Assembly: GCF_009380135.2 (NCBI RefSeq)
Contig: NZ_WHUT02000020.1
Location: 1 to 49,301 of the forward strand
Length of the DNA stretch: 49,301 nt
Origin: Fertoeibacter niger
Lineage (GTDB): Bacteria > Pseudomonadota > Alphaproteobacteria > Rhodobacterales > Rhodobacteraceae
Direction of reading: 5' to 3'
Made by a program: the position numbers and the translations under genes. The notes below the pieces were generated by a model. It was given only the letters and a program-made list of their open reading frames with translations. It did not search any database and had not been told where the DNA came from. Positions 1 to 8,464 of this stretch are shown piece by piece (the stretch's first letter is position 1; each line of letters opens with the position of its first letter).

Positions 1-382
1 TGCCCTCACGGGCCTGATATGAGAGCCACTGGCGGGTAGCATGAACCCAAGCAGGCAAAAAGACCTGCTGCGAACCCCTCACATCGCTGGTGGCGGTTGG
101 TGCAGGAGTTTCCACACAGCCTAGGCCATTCGGCGTCAGGCGCGCCTCGGTGAGGTAGATTTTCTTGGCGCCCTTGCCGAACGGCCGGAACAACGGGCGG
201 ACCGCGCAGCCTGGCACGCTGATCAGGCCCGCGACGCATTCCTCGCCCAACATGATCTGCGAGACTCCGGTCACCAGATCGAGTTCGTCGGCGATGGCGT
301 TGTTCACCACCTGCGTCACGCTGCATCCCCAACGCACCGAAACCTCTAGAATCGAATAGAAAACCTGCGCCGGAAACGCCAT
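1..382 (-). CDS. phage-like hypothetical protein, 3' end outside window
   Basis: The reading frame opens with ATG at 382 and stays open to the left edge, about 127 codons, so the C-terminus lies outside the window. The start MAFPAQVFYSILEVSVRWG, followed by a VTQVVNNAIADEL segment, looks like a short helical DNA-binding module. A later stretch (LFRPFGKGAKKIYLTEARL) is basic. No family was recognised. It is divergent from the phage-type genes that begin at 694, an arrangement typical of a prophage control region. I infer a prophage regulator or early protein from position only. Confidence that it is a gene rests on the clean open frame. Confidence 0.45.
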   Translation of the reverse strand, partial: MAFPAQVFYSILEVSVRWGCSVTQVVNNAIADELDLVTGVSQIMLGEECVAGLISVPGCAVRPLFRPFGKGAKKIYLTEARLTPNGLGCVETPAPTATSDVRGSQQVFLPAWVHATRQWLSYQAREG

Positions 383-693
383 GCCTGCCTCCTTGTTTGA
401 CCGCCGGTATGGCCGTGACCTCGGGTCGAACGAGACCAAGCCCCAGCCTCTCGGTGGGGTGACCATCTGGCGATTCTGGTTGTGAACTGCTCTCCCCGAA
501 GTTGTCAGAGTTCCATGTTTGTTCATAATGAAATCGGAGCCTCAGACAGCGAAACGCTGTGGATAAAAGTCCGGAATAATTACCCGGTTTGTTTCCGCCG
601 GTTTCCGCCTCTTTGCCGGTGCCCTGCCCGTGCTTGTCTTGACTCACTGATTTCAGCGCGCCGATCCGGGAGCGCTGGCGAGGGAGAAAAGAC
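383..693. other. divergent intergenic region of prophage remnant
   Basis: About 310 bases between the leftward gene starting at 382 and the rightward gene at 694. It probably holds both promoters. No convincing operator or repeat was found. A short frame at 482-697 looks like chance coding. The only clear signal is the GGGAGAAAAG ribosome-binding site just before 694. Confidence 0.35.
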
Positions 694-963
694 ATGAAAA
701 AGATTGACTTAAGCGCTACTGAAGATGCCGCGCCGGAGGTGGATTCCGGCCTGCTGGTTGGCTGGCTGAACCGCACCGACCTCGCCCGGGAACTGACCCT
801 GTCAGTGGACACCCTGCAGCGCTGGGAGACCCGGCGCATGGGCCCGCCCTGCGTCCGGGTGGGCCGCAAGGTGCTTTACCGCATGGAGGCCGTCCGGGAC
901 TGGCTGCGTGAGCAGGAGGCCCGCAAGGCGGGTGTCAGCCGCGCTGTCGCCGGTCGGCGTTGA
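694..963 (+). CDS. helix-turn-helix (MerR/excisionase-like) DNA-binding protein
   Basis: This 89-residue protein has the layout of a small winged-helix excisionase or AlpA-type regulator. The core runs LNRTDLARELTLSVDTLQRW (residues 26-45), then GPPCVRVGRKVLYRMEAVRDWL, the usual 'choose helix, then wing, then W-L' pattern. The basic C-terminus (VAGRR) fits DNA contact. A strong GGGAGAAAAG Shine-Dalgarno sits just ahead of the ATG. It heads a rightward cluster with 974, 1165 and 2042, so it is probably a prophage excision/control or early protein. Family assignment is good; the exact role is inferred. Confidence 0.75.
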   Translation: MKKIDLSATEDAAPEVDSGLLVGWLNRTDLARELTLSVDTLQRWETRRMGPPCVRVGRKVLYRMEAVRDWLREQEARKAGVSRAVAGRR

Positions 964-973
964 GGGGGCGATC

Positions 974-1168
974 ATGGCACGGATCACCCCCGACGGCGCT
1001 TTGCCAATCACCGCGCTGATCGCCGAGGCCCAGCGCGAACTGGACATGCGTCATCAGTATTATTGGTCCCGGGTTCGGGCGGGCAAAATGCGCCAGGATG
1101 ACGCTGACAAGCGCATCGCCCTGATGCAGGCCATCGTAAAACGCCTGACCGTCACGGCGGCGCTATGA
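974..1168 (+). CDS. small phage-type hypothetical protein
   Basis: A 64-residue acidic/basic helical protein starting MARITPDGALPITALIAEA, with a helix rich in Asp/Arg (RAGKMRQDDADKRIALMQAI). The ATG at 974 is chosen because GAGGGGGCG sits just upstream; a longer frame from 908 would overlap the previous gene. Its TGA overlaps the ATG of the next gene (ATGA), so the two are translationally coupled. Small proteins of this kind precede replication genes in Rhodobacteraceae prophages. No function is known to me. Confidence 0.6.
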   Translation: MARITPDGALPITALIAEAQRELDMRHQYYWSRVRAGKMRQDDADKRIALMQAIVKRLTVTAAL

Positions 1169-2022
1169 GCCACAAGGCCACCAATTGGGCGATCCAGCAG
1201 CGCGGGTTAAGCCCCGTGACCAAGCTGGTGCTGTGGTATCTCTGCGACCGGCATAACCCGGATTTCGGGTGCTTCCCGTCGCAGGACCAGTTGGCGGCCG
1301 ATGCCGAAATCTCCCGCGCGTCGCTGAACACCCACCTCGAAAAGCTGGAAACCGCCGGGCTGATTAGGAGGCAGCGGCGGGTCGACCAGGTCACCCGGAA
1401 GCAAAAATCCACCCGCTATGTCTTGGGCTTCGAGGACGATTTCGGGGGCGAGCCGTGTCCAGAATCTGGACATGGAAAACCGCAAAAGCCGTGTCCAGAT
1501 TTTAGCAAGAGCCGTGTCCAGATTCTGGACACTAACCTTGTAAGAGAACCAGTAACTACTACCGCGTGTGACGCAGGCGCGAGCGGCGTTGCCGAAGCGG
1601 CTTGCCTCGCAGCCTGCGGCGAAGGGCTGACCCCAACTGCCAGGGCGGCGATCACCACCACCCGGCCGGTGATCGATGCCTGGCTTGCCGCAGGCTATGA
1701 CCTCGCAACCGACATCCTGCCCACGCTTGCCGCGCGGACCAAGCGCCAACGTGCCGACCCGATCCGGACATGGGCGTATTTCTCGACGGCGATTGCCACG
1801 CGCCATGCCCAAAGGACAGCGCTGGCGGCGAAGGCGAAAAGTGCTGGGGAAACGAAGACGGTGCCCACGCTCACCGCCCATGAAATTTTGCTGCGAACAG
1901 CCGAGTGGATCAACTCCGGCCGCTTCGTCCCGCCCAGCGCGGTGAACAACACCACGCGGGATGCCCTGCTGCGGGCCGGGCTGGTGACCGAGGCCGCGCT
2001 GCGTGCCCGCCAGATTTATTGA
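1165..2022 (+). CDS. phage replication/HTH protein with winged-helix N-terminus
   Basis: A 285-residue protein. Residues 1-90 form a winged-helix domain of the kind seen in phage O-like replication proteins: SPVTKLVLWYLCDRHNP, then FPSQDQLAADAEISRASLNTH and LEKLETAGLIRRQRR. The middle is low-complexity and is translated from a cluster of DNA repeats (see 1452-1532). The C-terminal half is helical with no motif I recognise. It starts at an ATGA overlap with the preceding gene. The domain plus in-gene repeats suggest an origin-binding replication initiator, as in lambda O; this role is inferred. A broken copy of its first codons lies at 2923. Confidence 0.7.
   Translation: MSHKATNWAIQQRGLSPVTKLVLWYLCDRHNPDFGCFPSQDQLAADAEISRASLNTHLEKLETAGLIRRQRRVDQVTRKQKSTRYVLGFEDDFGGEPCPESGHGKPQKPCPDFSKSRVQILDTNLVREPVTTTACDAGASGVAEAACLAACGEGLTPTARAAITTTRPVIDAWLAAGYDLATDILPTLAARTKRQRADPIRTWAYFSTAIATRHAQRTALAAKAKSAGETKTVPTLTAHEILLRTAEWINSGRFVPPSAVNNTTRDALLRAGLVTEAALRARQIY
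1452..1532. repeat. three iterons inside the replication gene, candidate origin
   Basis: GTGTCCAGA motifs occur at 1455, 1491 and 1514. The first and third extend into odd-length palindromes (GTCCAGAATCTGGAC at 1457-1471; GTGTCCAGATTCTGGACAC at 1514-1532), and the second is a half site. They lie in the linker region of the winged-helix protein gene. Lambdoid phages keep their origin iterons within the O gene, so this is a plausible replication origin of the prophage. Confidence 0.5.
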
Positions 2023-2041
2023 ACCCCCGAAGGAGAACCGA

Positions 2042-2551
2042 ATGCCCCTGAGCCCCCGCGACATCGAGGATCGCTTCGAGGAAGCCGCCTACACCCTGCG
2101 ACGCCTGCCCGAGAAAGACCGCCCCCGCGGCTATGGCGGGTCGTGGCCGTCGGTCGTGCAGGAGGCCAAACACGCCTACGGCTACACGCCCGAGGCCCCG
2201 ATGCGGGTGATCCCCAGCGCCGCCGCGATCACCCGTATGGAGGAATGCTTCGACTGGCTGATGTTGATCGCCCCCGAGGATGCGCGGATCGTCTGGCTGC
2301 GGGCGGACGGGATGCGCTGGCGGCAGGTCTGCATCCGTGCCGGGGTTGTACGATCAAACGCCTGGCGGCGTTGGGCGGCCGCACTTTTGACGATTGCGAA
2401 GAAGCTGAATTCTCAAACGAAAACAAAGCGCAAGCTGAGGGTGCCGGATGAACCCCGCGCAATCCCGCGCGAAAGCGTGGTCAACACGCAGGATAACCCG
2501 CAGAACAGGTTGAACTTCAGGCGAGACATTTCTTCCGGTTCTGAGGCATAA
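2042..2551 (+). CDS. DUF6362 family phage protein
   Basis: A 169-residue protein starting at 2042 behind AAGGAGAACCGA. It has RFEEAAYTLRRLP near the N-terminus, an SWPSVVQEAKHAYGY segment, then MEECFDWLMLIAPEDARIVW and LRADGMRWRQVCIRAG, a compact helical region resembling a sigma-70-region-4-like helix-turn-helix followed by WRRWAAALLTIAKKL. I recognise this arrangement as the DUF6362 family, common in alphaproteobacterial prophages near replication genes. The tail after residue 125 is basic and low in structure. Function is unknown; DNA binding is inferred from the HTH-like segment. Confidence 0.65.
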   Translation: MPLSPRDIEDRFEEAAYTLRRLPEKDRPRGYGGSWPSVVQEAKHAYGYTPEAPMRVIPSAAAITRMEECFDWLMLIAPEDARIVWLRADGMRWRQVCIRAGVVRSNAWRRWAAALLTIAKKLNSQTKTKRKLRVPDEPRAIPRESVVNTQDNPQNRLNFRRDISSGSEA

Positions 2552-3307
2552 AAGCGATAGGCTGGTGGAACATATGGGCGACAGATCGACTGCTTCCCCA
2601 AGCCCTTATCAGGCGCTGCCCCTCGCTCCCCCGGCCTTGGTTCCACCCTGGCCGGACCTGTATGCGGGGGGCAGAGGCGCGGTAAGTCTCTAGCGTCAAA
2701 CATTTTTTCTGGGTTCGCACCTTTGGGTGCGCGGTTCGCAGGTACGCACCCTGCGTCTGAATGCGCGCCCGCAATCTGATCAACATCGCAACCGCCCTGC
2801 CCGGCCCGCCCTCTCGTGCCTACCCCGCCACGGAACCGCCCGCCCCCGGCGATTCTACCCTGCCCCACCTTGTCCGGCCCGGTGTTCTTCACCCTGCCTC
2901 TTTCCATGCCCGGAGATCATCCATGAGCCACGCTGCGACCACCTGGGCCGTCCAGCGGCGCGGGCTGGTCTGGCGGGTGGTTTGAACTGATCGCATCGGC
3001 ACCTCTGGCTTCCGAATTACACAAGGCAAGCGCAGCCCCTTCAGTGCAACCAAGCCGGCTCGCTGCTGGCTGGATCGCAGCGCGGAACTTCGGCGTCGTG
3101 GTCGCCTGCTTGTGCAGCGAGATTAGTATTCTCCCACCCCCTCCCGAACCTCGCGCAAGATCGATCTTGCCATGAAAATGGAAAACCGCCGACGGTCTGC
3201 GTGATCATCCGGGATGGAAAAACTGTTCCAACTTGCTCTCTATCTAGCGGCTTGCTATCAAAGGCCCGCTACCGATCGACATCAGCAAGATTCTTAGGGC
3301 TAGCGAA
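2552..3307. other. degraded prophage DNA without intact genes
   Basis: About 750 bases with no supported full-length gene. The GC-rich open frames here overlap each other and look like chance. The one recognisable item is a decayed copy of the replication gene's 5' end at 2923. After about 3000 the base composition drops towards that of the AT-richer gene at 3308, so a junction between prophage remnant and imported DNA probably lies around 3000-3250. Confidence 0.5.
2923..2985 (+). pseudogene. truncated duplicate of replication-protein 5' end
   Basis: The 20 codons MSHAATTWAVQRRGL... repeat the start of the gene at 1165 (MSHKATNWAIQQRGL...) and then run into an unrelated stop. The match ends after about 15 codons, so this is the remains of a second, related phage replication gene or a partial duplication. 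No promoter or continuation was seen. Confidence 0.5.
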
Positions 3308-5539
3308 TTGATCATTTCAAGACTCGAAGCAAAAGTCGCCGCGACGTCAAACAGGGTCGCTGGCGCCGCAAAACCAAATGCCGAACATCACAGATTTCTT
3401 CATTTTTGCAATCAAGTTGTCGACGACAAACTCAGCTCAATCAAGCTACCAACTTCCAAACAAGTCCTCGACTATCAGCAACTTCGAGATACAGGAACTT
3501 TTGCTCCATCTCGTGATCCAAGCAGCATGTTCTTCTTGGACACCGCGCGCCGCAGCGACCAAAGAACCCGCGCAAGGATCGCAAAAGTAATAGAGAGTGA
3601 CGTGGCGGCTCTTCTACTAAATGGTCGCTCAATACCAAGGGCTCAATTGACCCTCCTACACAGATTCACTGACTATTCTCGATTTGTCCCATATATCGAA
3701 GCGATAATGCAACGACGCTCGCTCATCAATCAGATACTGAGCGACATTCCCCGATCGGCGGCTCGTAGTGGTGCGCTGATGAAGTTCGCCCGCATGATAT
3801 TGGGCGCCGCAATTGTATATGAAACGTATCGGGGCCTCGGTCGATCATCATGCTTATCGGCCCAGTACGTAGTCGACGTAGGCTTATGTTTTGGTGTCGG
3901 CTACTCAGTTTTTGACACTATCTTCGACAATAAGGACTTGATTCCAGACTCACGCCGACGATTCTTCAATCAGGGAGTAAGAACAATTTTCGACTCAGCG
4001 AATTTTGAGTCGAGATATGCAATTCCGTTCCCAGCGCTCCGGCGAACCAAAGACTTGCTCCACGAACTCGAACAGCTCAATGAATTTCGTAGTGCACAAA
4101 GTTTGCTTGCAAGATTTGCCGACAGTCAGTTCAATCCAGATACCAATGTCCGGCTTTCGAAAAACCAAGATTTAGATGCTCAAGAACTCCTTCGCTCTAC
4201 TTGCCGACAGTCGACGTTGGCCAGGGCAAGTATGGCAGCATGCTTTGGAGTCGCTTTTTCAGATCAAGAACTCGAGCAGCTTTCATCGGTTGCGATGCAT
4301 AATCAACTTGTAAACGACATAGAGGGCGTCGTCGAAGATGCAAACAATTGCGTAACCGTGTACGTAGACAAGCGGATAGCTTCAAGCGGCATGGCATACT
4401 TATATGCGGCAACACAGGATGTCGTCGATGCGCAAAATCCTGCCTTGCGCTCGGCCACAAGAGAAATTTTGCACTTGCGCATATTGGAAGGACTTTCTTG
4501 GGCTAACAAGACAATGCGAGACGACGAACTTTCAGAGAGACTTAGGCATTGGCTACGGTCAAACTTGGATTCAAACATAGACTCAGATGCCGATATCATT
4601 CTTGAGGCATCCAAGAGGGTCACAGATGTGCACAAAGAGTATGCTGTGCTTAGGTCGATTAGTAGAGGCATGCATCGCGCTCGCAGAGAGTCAATTTCAA
4701 CTAGGATGACTGGCATTCGATCGCTTCTCAGCGCAGTCAATAAGAATGTAGTAGGACTTGAATTCGAACTCAATGCCTTAAGGCAATCAGACGCCGCGAG
4801 CTATGCGCTCAAACAGCCGGCAAGTCGGGTAAGGTCGCACCTGTTTTTGGAGGTTGTACGGCGCCTTGGGGGTTCAACACAAGGCGTCATAGGTTTGGCC
4901 TGCGCAATTGAACTGCTCCACACTGCTTCGTTAATAATTGATGATCTGCCGTCGCATGACAATGCAATGCAGCGCCGTGAGCGACCGTGTCTCCACCTAA
5001 AATTTGGCGAAGACGTGGCCGTTCTCACAGCATTTGAACTCGTTTCTGCCAGCTTCACGTTGCTCGGACGTTTTGACGCAGCCAATGGCCATAAACCAAA
5101 TAGCATCGGTCTTTGTGACCGCCTGCTGCGGGGCCCCGCTGGAATGCTTCAAGGTCAGTTGCGCGATTTGAGGTCACGGTCTAGTGAGCCCTCCCACAAG
5201 TGCGAGGAACTTCGTGCACTCGTAAAAAGCAATTACCAGAAGAGTGGCGCGCCGTTTCGTTTTGTCCTGGAGCTGGCAGCCATGGCTACCGGCAACGATG
5301 TTCTGCAGGCACCACTAGGGCGAATTGGGCTGCGTCTTGGCTATTTGTATCAATATGGTGATGACGTAGAAGACGGAGACGTCGCAGTTCACGATACAAA
5401 AGCAAAAGAGCTCGCCAATCTAGCGATAGAGAAGATTGCCAGGGAAACAGAGAACTCAAACATGGATTCTGGCCTACGACGCTTGCTTAATGATCTCGGT
5501 CATCATTTCGGCAGGCTCCGTTCCGACTCGGAGCGATGA
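3308..5539 (+). CDS. two-domain isoprenoid synthase-like protein (terpene-synthase-like plus prenyl diphosphate synthase)
   Basis: A 743-residue protein. The C-terminal third is a prenyl diphosphate synthase: first Asp-rich motif DDLPSHD (545-551), the following RR pair at 556-557, HLKFGED, and the second Asp-rich motif YGDDVED (683-689). The N-terminal half lacks that sequence but has D203-TIF-D207 and, 130 residues later, NDIEGVVE (336-343), which fits the class I terpene cyclase NDxx(S/T)xxxE triad with Gly at the S/T position. It may therefore be a fused cyclase and prenyltransferase, or a two-domain prenyl synthase with a divergent half. The start is a TTG at 3308; no ATG is available upstream before the stop at 3245. 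Base composition is lower in GC than the flanks, suggesting transfer. No pathway partner is adjacent. Confidence 0.7.
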   Translation: MIISRLEAKVAATSNRVAGAAKPNAEHHRFLHFCNQVVDDKLSSIKLPTSKQVLDYQQLRDTGTFAPSRDPSSMFFLDTARRSDQRTRARIAKVIESDVAALLLNGRSIPRAQLTLLHRFTDYSRFVPYIEAIMQRRSLINQILSDIPRSAARSGALMKFARMILGAAIVYETYRGLGRSSCLSAQYVVDVGLCFGVGYSVFDTIFDNKDLIPDSRRRFFNQGVRTIFDSANFESRYAIPFPALRRTKDLLHELEQLNEFRSAQSLLARFADSQFNPDTNVRLSKNQDLDAQELLRSTCRQSTLARASMAACFGVAFSDQELEQLSSVAMHNQLVNDIEGVVEDANNCVTVYVDKRIASSGMAYLYAATQDVVDAQNPALRSATREILHLRILEGLSWANKTMRDDELSERLRHWLRSNLDSNIDSDADIILEASKRVTDVHKEYAVLRSISRGMHRARRESISTRMTGIRSLLSAVNKNVVGLEFELNALRQSDAASYALKQPASRVRSHLFLEVVRRLGGSTQGVIGLACAIELLHTASLIIDDLPSHDNAMQRRERPCLHLKFGEDVAVLTAFELVSASFTLLGRFDAANGHKPNSIGLCDRLLRGPAGMLQGQLRDLRSRSSEPSHKCEELRALVKSNYQKSGAPFRFVLELAAMATGNDVLQAPLGRIGLRLGYLYQYGDDVEDGDVAVHDTKAKELANLAIEKIARETENSNMDSGLRRLLNDLGHHFGRLRSDSER

Positions 5540-5857
5540 GTTCTCTGTTACTCGCTAAGTTTTTCAATACGACTTGGCTGCTTGCGCGTTTGCTGCCGTG
5601 CTTTTGTGCTATCCATCGTGTTGGCCCTACCGGTGCGTTTAACCCGGTTAGTCAACTATGCATACCTTGTTCAGCGCAACTAACGCGGCGAGCGAATTAA
5701 TACATATTCAAATACTGTTCAGTTCAAAACAGTGCAATCATCAGCATAGAAACTTGGAGACTAAAAACGAGGTGAGACGTTATTTACGAAAGGCACTCCT
5801 GGGAGCGCAACCAGCATCTTACTAACCATTGGCTCCGCGCATTTTTTAAGGAATCGT
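5540..5857. other. convergent intergenic region
   Basis: About 320 AT-rich bases between the ends of two converging genes. No gene, tRNA or clear intrinsic terminator was found. Confidence 0.4.
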
Positions 5858-6217
5858 TCATTTACAGGTCTCACCCAGTATACAAGGGTCTGGTGTGCAG
5901 CCGCATCCGGCGAGCAACATAACACTTCCACCGGCGACTAAGAACGTTTTACCATTCTTCTGAAGGAAACGATCATCGTCCTTCGCTACCATTTCGGCGC
6001 AATTGCAACGCTCCAGCTGTGCAAAGCACGACCGGACCGCCGGAATGATGGGCTGCTCTTCAAGGGCTTGCATCATGATCGTCGAGCAGCTGTCGCCGCG
6101 GTAAACCGCTTTGTAGGCGCACTTGAAACCCTTCTTGTCATCGATGTACAGCTTATAGAAGCGCAGCCCTGCCAGAGCGAGCTCATTGAGCATCCGAAAC
6201 TTCTTTTTCACGTCCAA
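5858..6217 (-). CDS. YidD-like protein with cysteine-rich tail
   Basis: A 119-residue protein. Residues 10-75 match the divergent YidD (membrane protein insertion efficiency factor) pattern: LRFYKLYIDDKKGFKCAYKA, then a GDSCS core and a helix ending RSCFAQLERCNC. Classical YidD assists Sec/YidC insertion at the inner membrane face. Here an extra hydrophobic stretch (FLVAGGSVMLLAGCGC) is followed by a Cys-rich end (TPDPCILGETCK) not expected in housekeeping YidD. It lies 7 bases downstream of the exported coiled-coil gene (6225-7466) and is probably co-transcribed with it. The house-keeping copy would normally sit with rpmH/rnpA, so this is an accessory paralogue. Confidence 0.6.
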   Translation of the reverse strand: MDVKKKFRMLNELALAGLRFYKLYIDDKKGFKCAYKAVYRGDSCSTIMMQALEEQPIIPAVRSCFAQLERCNCAEMVAKDDDRFLQKNGKTFLVAGGSVMLLAGCGCTPDPCILGETCK

Positions 6218-6224
6218 ACCCCCT

Positions 6225-7466
6225 CTAACTTCCGATCGAACCGCTCAACCTGTCGGCTATGGCAATGTTTGCATGTGACGCTATCACAGACAAGGCATAG
6301 GGCCCAAGAGCCTCAAGTTCGGTATTTAGAATTTCTGCACGGGTCATCAACCAGTCTTCTGGGACTCTGTCATTCAGCAGAACGTCGCAGCTTGAGATTG
6401 CGAAGGAAGTTGGGGTAACATTGTCTACGGCAACAGAAGACACTCCGGTAAAGATCGGGAACTGTTCTGAGCCAACCAGAGTGAATCCTAGCTCTGGTTT
6501 CGCCACGCCGTTCGCAAAATAGTAGTATCCGGTTACTCGCCGCGCTTGGCCAACACCCCCCGTTTCGCGATCTGGAATTGTTACAAGGCGGTCTTCGATG
6601 TATACTGCCTCACGGTTGGGACGCTGACCGGATAGATGCCTCGTCTCAACGCAGAACCCAGAACCTCCCTCGTAAAGGCGCCGGTATAGCGGATCCTTGT
6701 CAAGTATGTGTTGCAATTGTTCATCGTATAGCTGGATGTGACGCGCTAGCGTTGCGCTCAGAACACCACCTTCGCTCGTGGCGCTCTCGAGAAACTCGGA
6801 TACATCGATGAGAAGAGTGTCTACCTGACGGCTAAAGGAATCTTCAACTCCTTGGCTGGAATTTAGTGTTTCGCTTACAGCGACCATCAGGCGTTTCGAT
6901 TGATCCAACGCTGAGATTGACAGCAGAAAACTGGGCGCCAGAGCGGCGGAGCGCTGAGCAATCGGAATAATACTGCTCGCAGCCAAAATAATTCGCTCTC
7001 GAATCTGTGGTAATTGCACTCTGTGTGAGTCAGTATCCGACTCCGAGAGTGATTGTTCACCCAAATCGGGGTGCAATCGAGCGAGACTTTCGAGTTGCCG
7101 CAAGATCGAAGCGACTTCGATAGAGAACGCCTGTTGTGGCAGCATATCGAAGCGCTCATCAATCATCACGAGTGCGGCCTGGACGTCCTCCAGCTGCGCC
7201 TCGATTTCCGACAGTGTAGACTTGATTTCGCGAAGAGCTTGTGCGCTTTCTTGAAGACTCTTTTGAGTGGAGCCTTTAGTATCAACGAAAGCATCATCGA
7301 AAACATTCATTGCTGCGGATAAGTCTCCTACAATAGCCGCCCCTTCCCGGCCATAATTTAGAGCCTGTCGTCCGACCTCAGCGAATTGTGCAAGCGACAT
7401 ACGGGCGCTGGCTACTAGCGGGTTGAGAGCGATAGCAAGCGAGAACACGGTGGTTCGAAGGATCAT
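6225..7466 (-). CDS. exported coiled-coil protein, unknown function
   Basis: A 413-residue protein counted from the ATG at 7466, chosen because it gives a clean signal peptide (MILRTTVFSLAIALNPLVASA); the frame opens 9 codons earlier. Residues about 50-110 are strongly coiled-coil (heptads in SLQESAQALREIKSTLSEIE and following). A long helical middle follows, then a C-terminal portion with two or three Cys (FCVET, SSCDVLL) that could form disulfides outside the cytoplasm. No family was recognised. It is the first gene of a two-gene leftward unit with the YidD-like protein, and its AT-richer composition matches the island beginning at 3308. Confidence 0.55.
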   Translation of the reverse strand: MILRTTVFSLAIALNPLVASARMSLAQFAEVGRQALNYGREGAAIVGDLSAAMNVFDDAFVDTKGSTQKSLQESAQALREIKSTLSEIEAQLEDVQAALVMIDERFDMLPQQAFSIEVASILRQLESLARLHPDLGEQSLSESDTDSHRVQLPQIRERIILAASSIIPIAQRSAALAPSFLLSISALDQSKRLMVAVSETLNSSQGVEDSFSRQVDTLLIDVSEFLESATSEGGVLSATLARHIQLYDEQLQHILDKDPLYRRLYEGGSGFCVETRHLSGQRPNREAVYIEDRLVTIPDRETGGVGQARRVTGYYYFANGVAKPELGFTLVGSEQFPIFTGVSSVAVDNVTPTSFAISSCDVLLNDRVPEDWLMTRAEILNTELEALGPYALSVIASHANIAIADRLSGSIGS

Positions 7467-7609
7467 GTCATACCGTCCAGATGTGCCAACCATCTATCAT
7501 AAAGGGGCTTGTCTAGCTTTTCAGTCGAATGAAACCACAGAATCAGGGGGCGATGCAAGTTGCGATGAGAGCTGCTCAGGGTTTGCCTGAAGCTTGCTTG
7601 GTTGTGTCC

Positions 7610-7780
7610 TAGCTGGCTCCCGCTGCCGGGATCGTCGTCAGACGTCGCTCCGTGTCTTCGGTCATCATTCGCCTTGCGCACCGCGGAATCGACGCCAACA
7701 GTCTTCTCGTCCAGCCCGGCAATCCGGTCCAGAACGAGGTGCGCCAGACTGCGGACAGCGGCAGGGATCATGCTGTTATG
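7610..7780 (-). pseudogene. IS110-family transposase fragment (middle part, frameshifted)
   Basis: On the minus strand the frame MIPAAVRSLAHLVLDRIAGL resembles the helix that precedes the conserved IS110 motif. A shift of frame then gives EDTERRLTTIPAAGA, the counterpart of the family's RRLxTIPGIGP hairpin region. The two frames together show a decayed transposase. An N-terminal fragment of a similar transposase lies on the other strand at 8465. Confidence 0.55.
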
Positions 7781-7992
7781 CGGAAAAGGACGAACCGGGA
7801 AAAGAGATCATCGACGGCGTCACATGCGAACTCCGCAAGAAGCTGGTCAACGCTCTGGACGGACATCACCGGATCGAGACTGTTTGGGGTCGGAGGTCTG
7901 GGGTCGGGGTATGTGCTTCAAGACCGAAAAACCTACTCCTTACTAGGCTGCTGAGGTGAGCTGCTGCCGGTTTCGTGGATATCGAACTGCAG

Positions 7993-8340
7993 CTAAAGCC
8001 GCAACTTCGGCAGGTGTTCGTCGATGTATCGCTCGACCAGTTCATCGACGGTGGGCGCGTGCCGGGCATTGGTCCGCGTGTCCATTGGGTCTTCGCCGCG
8101 ATCGATGTCGCGCTTGAGGCGCTTGGCCTCTTCCCGGGCGGCGATCACCGACCAGCTGAGCCACGTGCCGATCGTCATGCGCCGCTGCCGCCCGGCGGCG
8201 CGGTAGATCAGAATGAAGGTCTTGCGGCCGGACTCGAACACGCAATGCCCGAAGCCCGCGCAGGCCTCGTCGAAGATCACATACTTGCGTGTGCCGATTT
8301 CGGCAGCCTTTACAACGCGTTCGGTCAGATGCGTTCCCAT
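7993..8340 (-). pseudogene. tyrosine integrase, N-terminal fragment
   Basis: From the ATG at 8340 the frame reads MGTHLTERVVKAAEIGTRKY, the start of a DUF4102-type arm-binding domain. It continues GFGHCVFESGRKTFILIYRA, RRMTIGTWLSWSV and AREEAKRLKRDIDRGEDP, and ends in the core-binding domain at YIDEHLPKL. The whole catalytic domain is missing. Typical proteins of this family are about 400 residues; 115 remain. The break falls beside IS110 debris. A complementary C-terminal integrase fragment exists at 42790, though it need not be from the same gene. Confidence 0.75.
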
Positions 8341-8464
8341 GCGGGCCCTCCAGTTCACGCCGACTGAGGATCGAGAATCGGCAAAGAAAAACCTGCTCCA
8401 CGCCGGGTTCCGGCAGAGAGACAGGCCGCATGAACAGCTGATCCCGCAGAACAAGGACAGGATC

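Noticed and set aside
6-869. 287-codon minus-strand frame
   Set aside because: It overlaps the HTH gene at 694 and the better supported leftward gene starting at 382; its residue make-up (Arg/Gly/Ser-rich) is typical of antisense frames in GC-rich DNA.
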